Shown here: piece by piece, positions 34,601-45,007 of the stretch
How positions within the stretch are numbered: position 1 is the stretch's first letter
Layout: each line of letters opens with the position of its first letter
Assembly (NCBI GenBank): GCA_010093485.1
Contig: MU001503.1
Coordinates: 504,224 to 568,223 of the forward strand
Length of the DNA stretch: 64,000 nt
DNA from: Karstenula rhodostoma CBS 690.94
Taxonomy: Eukaryota > Ascomycota > Dothideomycetes > Pleosporales > Didymosphaeriaceae
Reading direction: 5' to 3'
Notes under the pieces: generated by a model
Databases searched by the model: none
Seen by the model: the letters and a program-made list of their open reading frames with translations, nothing else
What the model was told of the DNA's origin: nothing
Program-made: the position numbers and the translations under genes

Positions 34601-35269
34601 TCGCTCTCCCAGGCGTACGTAGGCGATGGCTATGCCGCGCACACTTGCCAGCATGCGCTCCGGCCGCTCCATGATGGTAGCTAGGGTTGCTTTGGTGGTC
34701 TTGGGGCGCGCGTAGCGGTGGCCGTAGCACTGGTCGTGGATGACGACGATGGTGCCTGCATTTGCGGCGCCGGCCATGCCTTCATGCCGCGCCAGCTCCT
34801 TCCTGAAGCATTCTTCGGCGATATCGCATGCGCGGGGCGGTGGCTTCTGCTCTGGCTGGGGGGCGAGCGGTGACAAGGGCATGTTCGGGGCGAAGGACCC
34901 GCGACGGGAGGCCGGAAAGCCGGGGCTGGATGCGGCACCGTTGCGTAGGGAGAGGGTCGACGATTTCCTAGGCATTATCAGTTCAGGCGGCCTGGGACGG
35001 GTGTATCACGGGGCAACATACCTGCCCAGCGCAGGCGACTCTGAGCGGCGCACGCTCATGACGCTGGACGGCCGACTCGGCGGCGAGGGCCTTTTGGATG
35101 TAGCTGCAGAAGGGCTCAGCGGTGGAAGGGGAGGTGAAGGTCCGTTGGCAGCCGTGGAGTGCAGCGACATGCGCTTGAGCGACTGGGAGAGCAGCGTCGC
35201 GTCGGCATTGTTTGTTGACGCGCGGTGACGCGGCGAGCTGGTTGGGCTTGCGGCCCGGTAGTCGTCCAT
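31659..35269 (-). CDS. hos3: Hos3-type histone deacetylase
   Basis: Zinc-dependent class II-like deacetylase of fungi, acting on histones. Exons complement(31659..33100, 33157..34967, 35022..35269), 1166 aa. A disordered Ser/Pro N-terminus leads to the catalytic domain with RPPGHHCSAEWPSGFCWLNN, the metal-binding DFDLHHGDGSQD and LSAGFDASEHE. A family-specific segment (LPEVDWATAAHTLSQLLIP) follows, then a 400-residue disordered tail with Lys/Pro-rich and Ala-rich stretches. The start is the ATG at 35269: the ATG at 34975 lies inside the first intron (..ATGCCTAG) and is not coding. The second intron is 56 nt; skipping it makes the gene look like two, ending at 33047 and starting at 33050. Confidence 0.9.
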
Positions 35270-35654
35270 GATGGGAAGCTGCGCCTACACGCAAACAACA
35301 CGATCAACTGTTTGCTAGAACTCAAACTCGGGTAGAATCTTTTCCCCTGGGGTTGAAAAGCGAGCAATGACGGCGTCCAAGCTCCCCGCGCAACCCCAAA
35401 ACAGGTCGCGGGTTCGCTTAAGACAGCGGCAACGGCTGCTGGCATCGCCGATGGCAACGGGCTGATCCACCCGCATTGCAACGACTCAGTTTCGAGGGTC
35501 CAGCTGCATGCGTCATTTGGGAGAAACAAACACCAAGCGCTTGCGGGGTGAAACACCACGACTCATGGCACACGGAACAGAAGCTCTCCTCAGTACATGC
35601 ATGCCCAACCCTCTCCTTTGCTCCAGAAACACCACCCTTCTCCAATGCTTTCTC
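35270..35654. promoter_or_regulatory. Hos3 promoter region
   Basis: 385 bp between the Hos3 start and the end of the next minus-strand gene. It must contain the Hos3 promoter and that gene's 3' untranslated region. No specific site assigned. Confidence 0.4.
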
Positions 35655-37041
35655 TCATCTCACGTCATTGTCCCATACCTCAGAGTGCGCAGACAGATAC
35701 TTCCGAACCTCGTCCCCCTCGGATCTCTTCCCCATCCTTCCCTCTGTGGCCACTTGACCAGCGGCTTTCTTTCTGTCATCCAACCTTGTATTTGATGGCC
35801 CAACCATGTTCGGCGAAGGCGTGGCAGCCGAACTAAGACGCTGCCGCGTGTCCCGGTCGAACTCACTTTCCGCAGATTTCCAGCTTGCCAGTCGCGCATT
35901 TGCCACTGTAGCCAGCATCGCAATGTCTTCTCTCATGCCCTTCTGGTCTGTTGATCTTGGATACGTCATCAACATGGCTGTTAGAAGATGCGTGTGATCC
36001 ACCAACTCAGCGAGCTTCAAATTGCGATCGTATATGTTGTCCTCGGATCTTCCTGTGCTTGGAGTGCTCACCATCACTTCATTCGACAGCTGGAATGGAG
36101 TCGTAGGTCGTTCCGTGGGCGGAGAAATCTTGGGCCCTGTAGTCGTGAGAATGACTCTAGTATCGTCTCTGTAAAAATGAAGCATACGGTTGACTAACTA
36201 TGACACCATGGCTGTGTCCATACCCATTCATATGTGCTGAATGCATATGCGGAAAAGGGTTTGGTCCCCGTGAATGGGGCCTACCCGTAGAAACCTCTGC
36301 ACTGAGTTTCGCGCAACTGATTGCGAAACCTGGTGGTGCAGGGGCATCTTTCAGACCAATGTAACTTCTGTAGATATCGTGACTCTGGTGACCGGACACT
36401 TGAATTTCAGCTCCGTTTGGTCTGAAAAGCGTTGGTGGGATGTTTGGTCTCGATGGCCTGTATTGCAAAGGAAACGGGACGTAATAGTTGGCGGCTCGGT
36501 TCTCCAACTGATGTGGAGGCGGCGAAGGCAACGCATCCACATCAATGGGATCATTAATATTCCCTGGGTTGATGTAAAGGGAAGAACCGCCGCGTTTCTC
36601 TCTAGCGATAGAGCCTCCGGCGTTGCTAGGCGAGTCTCCGTTTGGATGCCCGGTAACTCTTTTTGCAAATTCGTGGGGCGGCCGAGAAGCACCTACGCCA
36701 GGAGAGTCTGTGGACTTTCCCCGAAGAGATTTCTTCTCTCGAGGCTTTGTTTCTGCTAGCAATGCTCCATTTCTGGCTGGATCCTTGCCATGCTTGGCTG
36801 CAGTCATGACGATTCTACCAGATCTGCGAGGAGCTGTTGATTCAGGTGTTGGCTCTGCAGGCGTGCTCCTCAGCTTGAGTTTGGGTTTAGTAGGTGGCAA
36901 GCTTGGTCGCGCAGACTGTTCGATCTCACTACCAGGCCTTAATGGGCATGTAGCATCAGTTTCTGGCTTACCGCGTTCCGATGTCATGGTCGCTTGGTTG
37001 ATAGGCGGCCTGTTGTCGCTGGCGCTCGCATCAGGTGGCAT
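35655..37041 (-). CDS. Hypothetical disordered nuclear-like protein
   Basis: I do not recognise this family. Exons complement(35655..36168, 36224..37041), 443 aa, one 55-nt intron. The first half is Pro/Ser/Arg-rich and disordered, with basic patches (PKLKLRST, RRSGRIV, REKKSLRGKS) that resemble nuclear localisation signals, and an acidic-hydrophobic NDPIDVDALP that could be a SUMO-interacting motif. The second half has a probable helical region (LKLAELVDHTHLLTAMLMTYP, REDIAMLATVANARLASW). It lies in tandem with the Hos3 gene, 385 bp upstream, which hints at a chromatin role but proves nothing. Confidence 0.7.
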
Positions 37042-37623
37042 CCTTTTCCAACTCTTTCGTCGGCTGTTGTCACAAACACAATGGAGTTCTGCTCTGCCGT
37101 TTCTCAGTGAAGCGAGCTCTTGTGCAACTGATTGTGCAACGCCGGAAGCAGTGCACGTAATGTGGACGCAGAAAAGTGGACCAACGCGGGAGATTGTGTC
37201 GAAAGTATGGAGAAGAGGATTCAGCTATATTCGATGATGCAGTGCAGTGTCGGTTGCCTTGTTAACTCGCATATTGGGGAAGGAGCGAGGTGGGTGTGCC
37301 CGGAAGAGGAAGTCGCGCCCATGGCATACGAAAGTCGACAGGTCACCGGGCTACAAGTTTGCAGTAGATAAACAAAGCGCAAGGTCGTGGACGCATGCTC
37401 GAGTTGACAGCTTCCGACACCAAACTTCGCGGGCAGGCTTGTCCAGACACCGTATTGCACGTCGTGATAGCACTGGTGCCACCCAAAACACAATGCCTGG
37501 ACGAAATCTGAGTACACTGTGTCACCCCACGAGGCGCAAATGTAGTACTAAATCGTTTGGCCCAGTATTTTAGATGAAAGAATACAGGGTATGAAGGGGG
37601 ATATCTCTGGCCAGACCAAAAAG
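37042..37623. other. Intergenic
   Basis: 582 bp with the promoter of the hypothetical gene and the 3' flank of the phosphotransferase-like gene. No gene or repeat recognised. Confidence 0.4.
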
Positions 37624-38788
37624 TCATTCGACGTTCAGAAATGCTCTCAGGCAAGCCACTTCATAGTCATCATCCTACGAAGTCAGCATGTATCCTAAAG
37701 CCCAGTAACATAGTCTAGATACTTACCACCTCGTTAACAACACGATCAATCGCTCCTTCGTCCCACGCGTAACCGAACCAGAGCAAAACACCCACATCTC
37801 TCATGCACTTCACCTCTTCTAGGCTCTCTTCTATCCTTGGTCTCTCCCGCTTCAATGTGTGCCAATAGATGCCTCGCAAAACATCGCTCCCTGGGCGATA
37901 TCTCCACACCAGCTGCCTACCTACCCCGTCTGCAGGCGATATCGAGTCAAGGCCACCGAGTAAGTACTCGAGCCCATAAAGACACGTTCCAAATGGCAGA
38001 TTTTCAGCCTCAGCCCAGTCCACTAAGCCACTGATAGTGCACGACTCTTCGTCTACAAGGATGTTGCTAGGAATCAGGTCGCCGTGGTTCAGCACAGCGG
38101 GATAGTGGTCGATGGCAAGCATTCGGGCGAGCGTGTCCCTCGCTCTTGTTTTAAGTGTTTCATCAGGCAGTTCCGCTGCAAGTTTCCTCACCTTGGGGAT
38201 GATGACTCTCCCAACCTTGCCAGCGCAGTGCTGTTCCAGCCAGATGCCTTCCGTGGGCGTGTCTGCGCGTGAGAGCCTATGCATGTCAACAAGAGAATGG
38301 CAAACCGGCAGGATCTTGTACCTAGACGAAGTCTCACCCATAGAAGCAGGCCATGCGCTCGCAACACACCTCGCAAAGCTCTCTACAAGTCTGACTTGCT
38401 TCTCCCACGACTCGTTTTCCAAGTCCACCTTTGAAAGCAGCACGCCCGTCAACCTCTCCATCTCTACAGCTTGGAGCTCCCCAGGAAGCTTACACTCCAG
38501 ATCTCGCATCTTCGGTGCAAGCCCTCCATACGTCTTGCGCGCTGCTTCTGCGATACCACCATCGAGCGCGTGCTGCTCTGGACGAACCTGCACAATGTAT
38601 TCGCCACTGTTCCCATACGAGCTCGGACGAGGTGACAATAAAACCGTGAAAGAGCAATATCCCTGGTCTCCGAACTCCTCGACAGTGTACTCAGGGTACA
38701 GTTCCTGTATGGTTCTTACGCAGACGTCGCGATCATCATTTTGCAAGCCCATACGCGACCAGAAGCTTGTACGAAGGTTTGGGCCCAT
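37624..38788 (-). CDS. Aminoglycoside phosphotransferase-like (APH/ChoK-fold) protein
   Basis: Small-molecule kinase fold. Exons complement(37624..37674, 37727..38788), 370 aa. The catalytic loop is LNHGDLIPSNILVD (HGD-x4-N) and the metal site is GLVDWAEAENLPFG, as in APH proteins. An N-lobe strand EYIVQVRPEQHAL is present. Fungal genomes hold many such proteins; despite the name they are not antibiotic resistance genes, and their substrates are mostly unknown. The 52-nt terminal intron (GTAAGT..GCTGAC..CGTAG) adds DDDYEVACLRAFLNVE; without it the frame stops three codons after the donor. I prefer the spliced form because an LRAFL end is common in the family. Confidence 0.85.
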
Positions 38789-39379
38789 CTTCTAGACTCA
38801 GGACGGCATTCGTCGAGGAGCTACGATAGCACCTAAGGAGAAGGAGTTGAGTGGGATGCTCCCAGTACGCGTTGGAGCGGCGATGAGCTCGCACGAAGGG
38901 CATATGGATAAGCATTGCTCGCGGCGGCATCTTACACCGGTCAGCTCCGCGGCAGGCGACGGGCTATGATGGATCAAGATGTACGGGAGGGACGGTCTCT
39001 GCCTCTATTCGTTGAGATTAGCACGTGGGAGGCGTCAGGCCGGCAAGTGTGGGGTAACACATCGACAACACGAGTTCTGTACGCGAGACCTCATCAATCC
39101 CAAAGCGTTGAATAAGTGACTAGCATCAACGAGCGTCTATCGTATCTCGGTCTAGGATAAAGTAGTGTAAGTAATACAGCCAGCGTTCGAATGTCATCTC
39201 CAAGCTCGCCCAAATCGCCGCTGTGCAAGAAAAAAGCAAATAATATATCGGGATCTGAATTTCCGTCTTGTGTACCAATTCCAAGTACGACGCCGCAGAT
39301 GGGCGCCAAATGGGGCAGCCTGCCTGCACGTGTAGCTTGGATGGAAGCTGAAGCTCAACCCATTTGATCAACCCTAGCT
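38789..39379. other. Intergenic
   Basis: 591 bp between the phosphotransferase-like start and the 3' end of the cation transporter gene. Presumed promoter and 3' untranslated sequence only. Confidence 0.4.
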
Positions 39380-40830
39380 CTACAGCTCCTTCTTCAAGAA
39401 GTGCTCCGGCGCATGGTCCGTTTCATAGTCGACATGCACGTAGGCGCGTTCCACGTCTGGCAAGCTCTCCAACTTGATTTGTAGTGCCTCTGCGACATCA
39501 TGTGTGCTCTGCAGCGTTTCTTCAGGGTCCATGACGATGTCGACCTCGACAATCAGACGCGGCCCAGAGTGGTAGGCGCGCACCGTGTCGATCTGCTTGA
39601 TGAAGGGCGAGTGGGTCATTGCTGATGTGGTGTCAGATACAGCAGGATAAGGCATGGACGAGAACACTTACAGATATAAGTGATGAGCTGGAGAGTGGGC
39701 GTGTCGGCCGTGACTCCAATGAGCAGCTGGAACTCTGAGTAAGCTGTCCTCGACCAAAGAAAGATGATGAGAGCAGACAAAATCATGGCTCCCGCGGGAT
39801 CGAGCCACCAGGCAAGCTTGGAGCCACCGACGCTCGTGAGCACACCAAAGCCGTTGATGAACAAATCGTTACGATGGTCTTCCCACAGAATGCGCACTTG
39901 GCTGTACTTGTTCCGCAGCGCCCAGCAATACAGGAACAGTGAGAACTTTGTTGCAAAGGCAATGCACACGGCGATGACGGATGGAAGGTAGAAGTCGTTG
40001 ACGTCGCCGCTCTTGTGCGTTGCCACCTCGCGGATCGACTCGACGATGATGACCACGGAGACGGTGATCATCATGAAGCAAAAGAAGATGTTGCCGGCGT
40101 TTTCGATGCGGGCCTTGCCGCTGGGGAACTTGCGACCGTCTACTCGTTTTACGGCGCGGGCCGACATGATGAGGGTCAGGTTGGACAGCGGGTCGAAGAG
40201 CGAGTCGGCCATGGTGGTGAACAGCGACAGCGACTTGGACGAGGCGGCGGCGTAGAGCTGCAGCACGGCAAGGATGATATTGGCGGCAAAGCTGCCCACG
40301 ACGGCGATCCTGTACTTGACGTGGTTGGCGCCTTCCTCGTCCTTTGCGTCGCGCACATGGTCGTCGACGGGCTTGAGCAGCCGCTCGATGTTCTCATTCT
40401 GCTTCTCGTAGAACTGCTCGAGCTTGCGCGCGCGGGTGGCCTTCTTGTTCAGCGTGAGGGGCCCGAAGCCATCGCGCTTCCGTGACGTGTTGGCGCGGAT
40501 CTGGGCGAGTTCTTCCTCGGGCTTGAGCCCATGGGCGAGGCGGTACGGGTCGTTGTCAGGTGTGTACTGCGGGAGCGACTGTCGCTCCACGTCGTGGAGG
40601 CTGGCGACATGGCGGGCGTGCGTGTCGTCGGCGCCGTCGGCGGGCGCTGTCTCGACGGCAGTGCTAAAGGTAGCACCGTCGGCCTTGCCAGCGGGCGCGG
40701 GCGTGCTGCTGCTAGGCGCGGGGTACGGGCTGGAGCCGCGCGACGAGTGTGGCGGGTGCGTGTGCGGATGCGCGTGAAACGGCGACGGTTTGAGCGAGAT
40801 GGCCCTGTGCAGATCCGGCTCGCTGGACAT
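39380..40830 (-). CDS. Cation diffusion facilitator (Mn/Fe-type CDF) transporter
   Basis: Divalent-metal:H+ antiporter of an intracellular or plasma membrane. Exons complement(39380..39621, 39672..40830), 466 aa. A His/Pro-rich, disordered N-terminus (SPFHAHPHTHPPHSS) could bind metal. The six-helix domain starts near residue 175 (VKYRIAVVGSFAANIILAVLQ). Metal-site helices carry TMADSLFDPLSN (DxxxD form) and EDHRNDLFIN (HxxxD); the DxxxD signature points to the Mn/Fe CDF branch rather than Zn (HxxxD). The C-terminal cytosolic domain (YHSGPRLIVEVDIVMDPEE) is complete after a 50-nt intron. Fungal members of this branch give manganese or iron tolerance. Confidence 0.92.
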
Positions 40831-42289
40831 GATGGTGCTGGGTGTTGGTCAACCCGCAGCGTGCAGCGTGCAGCACAGAATCTGCGGAGAGCAGGCGGCG
40901 ACGGCTGGAGGTGCAGGCAGCTCACCTGACCCTGCCTTTTAAGTCGGCGTATACTGCCCCCTGTTCACCGATCACGCTAGACCTAGCTATGTAGTAGTAT
41001 ACTAGGATATAGGGTTAGGTTACCTTAGCTATTAAAATTAAGTAAATTTATTTAGAACTAGTTAAGAACTAATTCAATATTTAAAAAGACTATAAAATCT
41101 ATATTTAAACTTTAATCCTATTCTAATGTCAGGATTTAGGTGTGAGCAATGTAGCTTTGACTTCAGAGGCAGGTAAAGGGTGTGGTATTGGATAGACGAA
41201 TCGCTGCCGGACACCTCCGTCAGGATTCGGGACTATATACCCCTCACTATCACATGACCTCTGGCTGGGTACCTGGTACCCAAGTTGTGACATCTAATTT
41301 TAATTTTAACTTAATTTTAATCTTAATTTATCTTTTCTTCTATTAGAATTCTTATTTAAATAGTATTTTATATATAAATTTAAATTTATTCTAAATATGT
41401 TTACTAATATAGTTAGCGTGGTTAGTTAAGCTAAAAAGCAGGGTCGGGTGAGCTGCATCCTCCGGCTGGAGCAAGCTCATGCAGGTGTGGCGCAGATGCT
41501 GCCGCTACTATGTATGAATAAGTGCCCGAGACCGCTGATCGCCTCTCCAACCACTCTCAACTGATGAATAGGAATCCATCAATCGCTCTCGAACTACAGA
41601 GTACATGCTTTCAGCTGCCTAGCCGGGCACCTTCTTGACCTTCTTTTTCGTATGTGTCGGTATAAACACAGGTTGATACCATAGCAATGATGACAATGTT
41701 GTGGGTAAGAACATTGACGGCATTCTCGAGCAAAACCCGATTTGGAACCGCCAATGCTATCCTTTCGCCGAGTACAGCTCTGGGCGATCATCATTTGGAG
41801 GCACACATATGCCTGCTGGTCTGAAAAGTCATGCGTACACTGCACCTTCATATGCCCACCCAATTCCAAGCGCCTCACCCGCACACCCTGCGCACATCGA
41901 TTGATTCCACCACATGTCTCCATACAGCAATCATCCTTACGATGTCAAGCTTCCCCGGCTCCTGATAACATTATCCAGGTTTGCGATAGGTGGGGCGTCC
42001 ACCTACCCCAGGTTTGTGGAGATGCTTGTGCGGGGGTGGGGCAATTTAACATCTGCAACACCACGCACAAGCCCCAGCATCCTTGTCATAGGTGAGCTTG
42101 CTAACGGAGAGGGGATGGGAGATATGGGCAGGGAAAGCGTGCAGGGCGGCAGTTATGCTTGGCTGGGTACCAAAGGGATCGGCGGATGCTTAAGAGGTTG
42201 AGGACCCGTGGGATTGCCTGGGGTGTTCTCTTGCAGCTTCCAGCCTCTTGCACTGTTGCCGGCGACTGATTTGGATCTCGCAAGTGAAA
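40831..42289. other. Intergenic with AT-rich relic
   Basis: 1.46 kb between the CDF transporter (-) and an MFS carrier (+). It holds an AT-rich block (about 40975-41440) and otherwise ordinary sequence; open frames at 41701-42201 show no domain. Promoters for both divergent genes should be here. Confidence 0.45.
40975..41440. repeat. AT-rich, probably RIP-mutated relic
   Basis: Two strongly AT-rich tracts (about 40985-41130 and 41290-41425) made of TTAATTTTAA, TTTAAATTTA and TATA strings, separated by about 150 bp of normal composition. Sharp AT islands lacking coding frames are usual traces of repeat-induced point mutation in old transposons of filamentous ascomycetes. No recognisable element remains. 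Confidence 0.55.
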
Positions 42290-44304
42290 ATGGGTCTCGG
42301 CGTCCTCGAAGACCACAATCTCCAGCATGTGCCTGGGACGGCGCTGCTGGCGGACCTCGCGGGAGCTTCGCACGAGCGTCAGTACCACGGCATGTCCTCA
42401 CCTCGCCCAATTATCGCCTCTTCGAACCTAACAGTGGTCAGGCCGCGATACCTCAGCCCTCAAGCATGCAAAAGGCCATAACTCCGATATCGTTCTCGTC
42501 CCCCAACCGTCCGAGTCTCCGCGCGATCCGCTGAATTGGCCGCAATGGAAGAAGGAACTCCTGCTCATAATCATCTCAATCGACACCGCGGTAGTTGGTG
42601 CCTGGGGTCCCATGATCTCGCCCGGTTTTGCCATCATGGCCAAGCAGTTCGACATGTCTTACAACTCGCTTAACGGCGGTCTGGGTTGGGCGATCTTCGC
42701 TATTGGCATCTCATGCTTTGTGACCAACGGGCTGGCTGTCAAGTACGGACGACGACCGGTCATCATCTTGGGCAACTTGATGCTGTTTATTAGTAGTGTG
42801 TGGGCATACCATGCGCACAGCTACGAGAGTCTGCTTGCGAGTCGCATCTTTGGAGCCATTGGGATGAGTCCATTTGAGGTTTTGACCACAGCTATCATTG
42901 GCGATATTTACTACGTTCATGAGAGGGGTCTGAGGCTGGCGTTCTGGGGATTATGCTTGTCTGTCGGCGTAGGAGGTGGGTCGTGCATCAGTGGGTACAT
43001 TATCGACGTAAGTTCCGTCATTCTCGTGTTACGAGGGGTATCCGATGGCTGACCGACTGACTTTGGATAGAGCCTCGGCTGGAACTGGACGTACGGAATA
43101 TGCGCATGCTTTTACGGCGTATTCATCTTACTGATTTTCTTCTTCGTGCCAGAAACGGTGTACAAGCGCGACCCAGCATACAATATCGATCTTGGGACGA
43201 CAGATCATACTGAAGAGATTCTTGATTCTACCAAAGCTCGCGGGGCCAAATCCAACATCGTGGGAGAGGAGCCGAAAGATGTCTCGATGCAAACGGAGCG
43301 CGTAGTCACCGCGGAGCCGATCTATACAGGCGCAGATGAGAAGCCGTATACGTTTTGGGAAGAGCTGCGCCCAGTTCGCGGCGTCGAAAGCGATGAGAAT
43401 TTGCTGGCCATCATCTTCCGTCCTTTTGGAATGCTGTTATTCCCGCAAGTCTTCTACGGTTTCATTACGTATGGACTGTCCACGTCCTGGTTGGTCGTCA
43501 TGGGCGGTGTTCTCGCGCAGATATTTACTGCGCCGCCTTACAACTTCAGTGTCACAGCTGTCGGTCTGGTCAGCATATCACCACTCGTGGCGTCTCTTCT
43601 CAGCTTTGTTGCCGGGCCTGCAAACGACTATACGGTCAAGCAGCTGGCGCGGTGGAACGGGGGCATCTATGAGCCGGAATTTAGACTGGCGTTGAACGTG
43701 CTGACGCTGGTGCTCGGGGTGAGTGACGCCCGAAAACTGTTCTTCCCTTCCAGCGTTTGACTGACTTCGAAACGCATCTAGGTTACGGGGTTTTTCGGCT
43801 TTGGAGCAACGCTTCAGCACGGTAATACTCGCAGTATGTTCTCCTCCACTCTGGCTGATGGTGGATTCCAGGCGCTCCTTGGGCGGGTCCTGTCTTCCTC
43901 TACGGGCTCATCTACTTCTCCATGGCCTTTCTCAACGTTGGGTAAGTTTTCTGTTGAGTCGTTCCGACGCGAACCTGCCTCTAACGAACATAGGATTTAC
44001 GGATATATTACCGAGTGCCACCGCTCGAAGGCTCCAGAGGTTCGGCTTCCCGCTCCGCACCATGGCCGATACTAACCAAGGCCAGGCTTTCGCGGCGCTA
44101 AATCTGAGGAACGTGTACTCATTCGGGATGAACTATTTCATCAGCTCGTGGATCTCCAGCATGGGGCCGTTGCAGGTGTTCTCGACGATCGGGGGGCTGC
44201 ACATCTTTATCATGTTGTTGACGATTCCCATGTGGATCTTCGGAAAGCGGTGCCGGTCGCTGACGGCACGGGCGCCGTTCTACAAGGCGATGCAGGGACG
44301 TTGA
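42290..44304 (+). CDS. MFS transporter, fungal DHA1/Hol1-like group
   Basis: 562-aa carrier in seven exons: 42290..42377, 42442..43007, 43071..43718, 43782..43833, 43872..43941, 43994..44039, 44086..44304. The N-terminus MGLGVLEDHNLQHVPGTA and PSESPRDPLNWPQWKKEL is typical of this fungal group. Helices 1-6 include SPGFAIMAKQFDMSYNSLNGGLGW and AVKYGRRPVIILGN (motif A). A long cytosolic loop with a conserved TFWEELRPVRGV follows, and the second half ends with SFGMNYFISSWISSMGPLQVF. The first donor is GTCAGT, one intron is only 38 nt, and the sixth donor is GTTCGG with branch TACTAAC; all are needed to keep the conserved frame. Substrate unknown. Confidence 0.88.
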
Positions 44305-45007
44305 GCATCGATACTGGGTTGGTGAGGCTGCGGCTGTGCCTGATTGGGAAAGAGGATAGGGCGATCGTAGGTAGAGCGACGGCGTGGGCGCTAGTAAACG
44401 CTCTGAACGAGTACGGGACGCGACGCTCGGCGAGAATACGCGTGTCCACAGGCGAAACGCTCGGTTTGTGCGCGTTCAGGCGATGCAATGCACAGGTTTG
44501 CTCAATGCCCGTCGTCATGGTCTTGCCCATGGAGCTGGAGTCAGTGCGACTGCATTTCCGGGGCGCGTGTGAATGTACCCCCACCTGGGTGGGAAGGCAC
44601 CACAGGCCGCACCTGCCGCGCAAGCACCGCGCACCGCCCTGCGCTGCAAAGACACCAAAGGCACGCTGCGCAACGACTCCAGATGCCGTGTGTCGTGTGT
44701 CGTGTCGTATGCCGTATTTGTGGCCGCTCTGGTGTTTTGTTTGGGTCCGGTACGCGGATGCGACGGCAGCGGGCGGCCGGCGACTCCACAGCCCGTTCGG
44801 GTTAGGCGCGTGAGGCCCTGAGGGCTGAGGCTGTGCGAGTCGTGCGTGCCGTGCCTGTGCCTGAGTCTCCGTCTGATCCTGTCGCCTGTCCTGGTCGTTG
44901 CGAGTTGGTGCCGTCCGTTCGCTTCGCCCGTCCGTCCCACGTCCTCCAAGGTGATGTCGAGTCGTAGCAGACGCTGCAACCGGCAGCTATAACCTCCCCC
45001 TTCGAGA
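44305..45007. other. GC-rich intergenic region
   Basis: 703 bp upstream of the GT90 gene, GC-rich, with short GTGTC-type simple repeats around 44688-44715. It should hold the GT90 promoter. Long open frames here come from the high GC content and show no domain. Confidence 0.4.

Noticed and set aside
33047..34975. Separate deacetylase gene starting at 34975 and ending at 33047
   Set aside because: The ATG is in an intron and the stop is reached only by reading through another intron; splicing joins both parts into one Hos3 gene.
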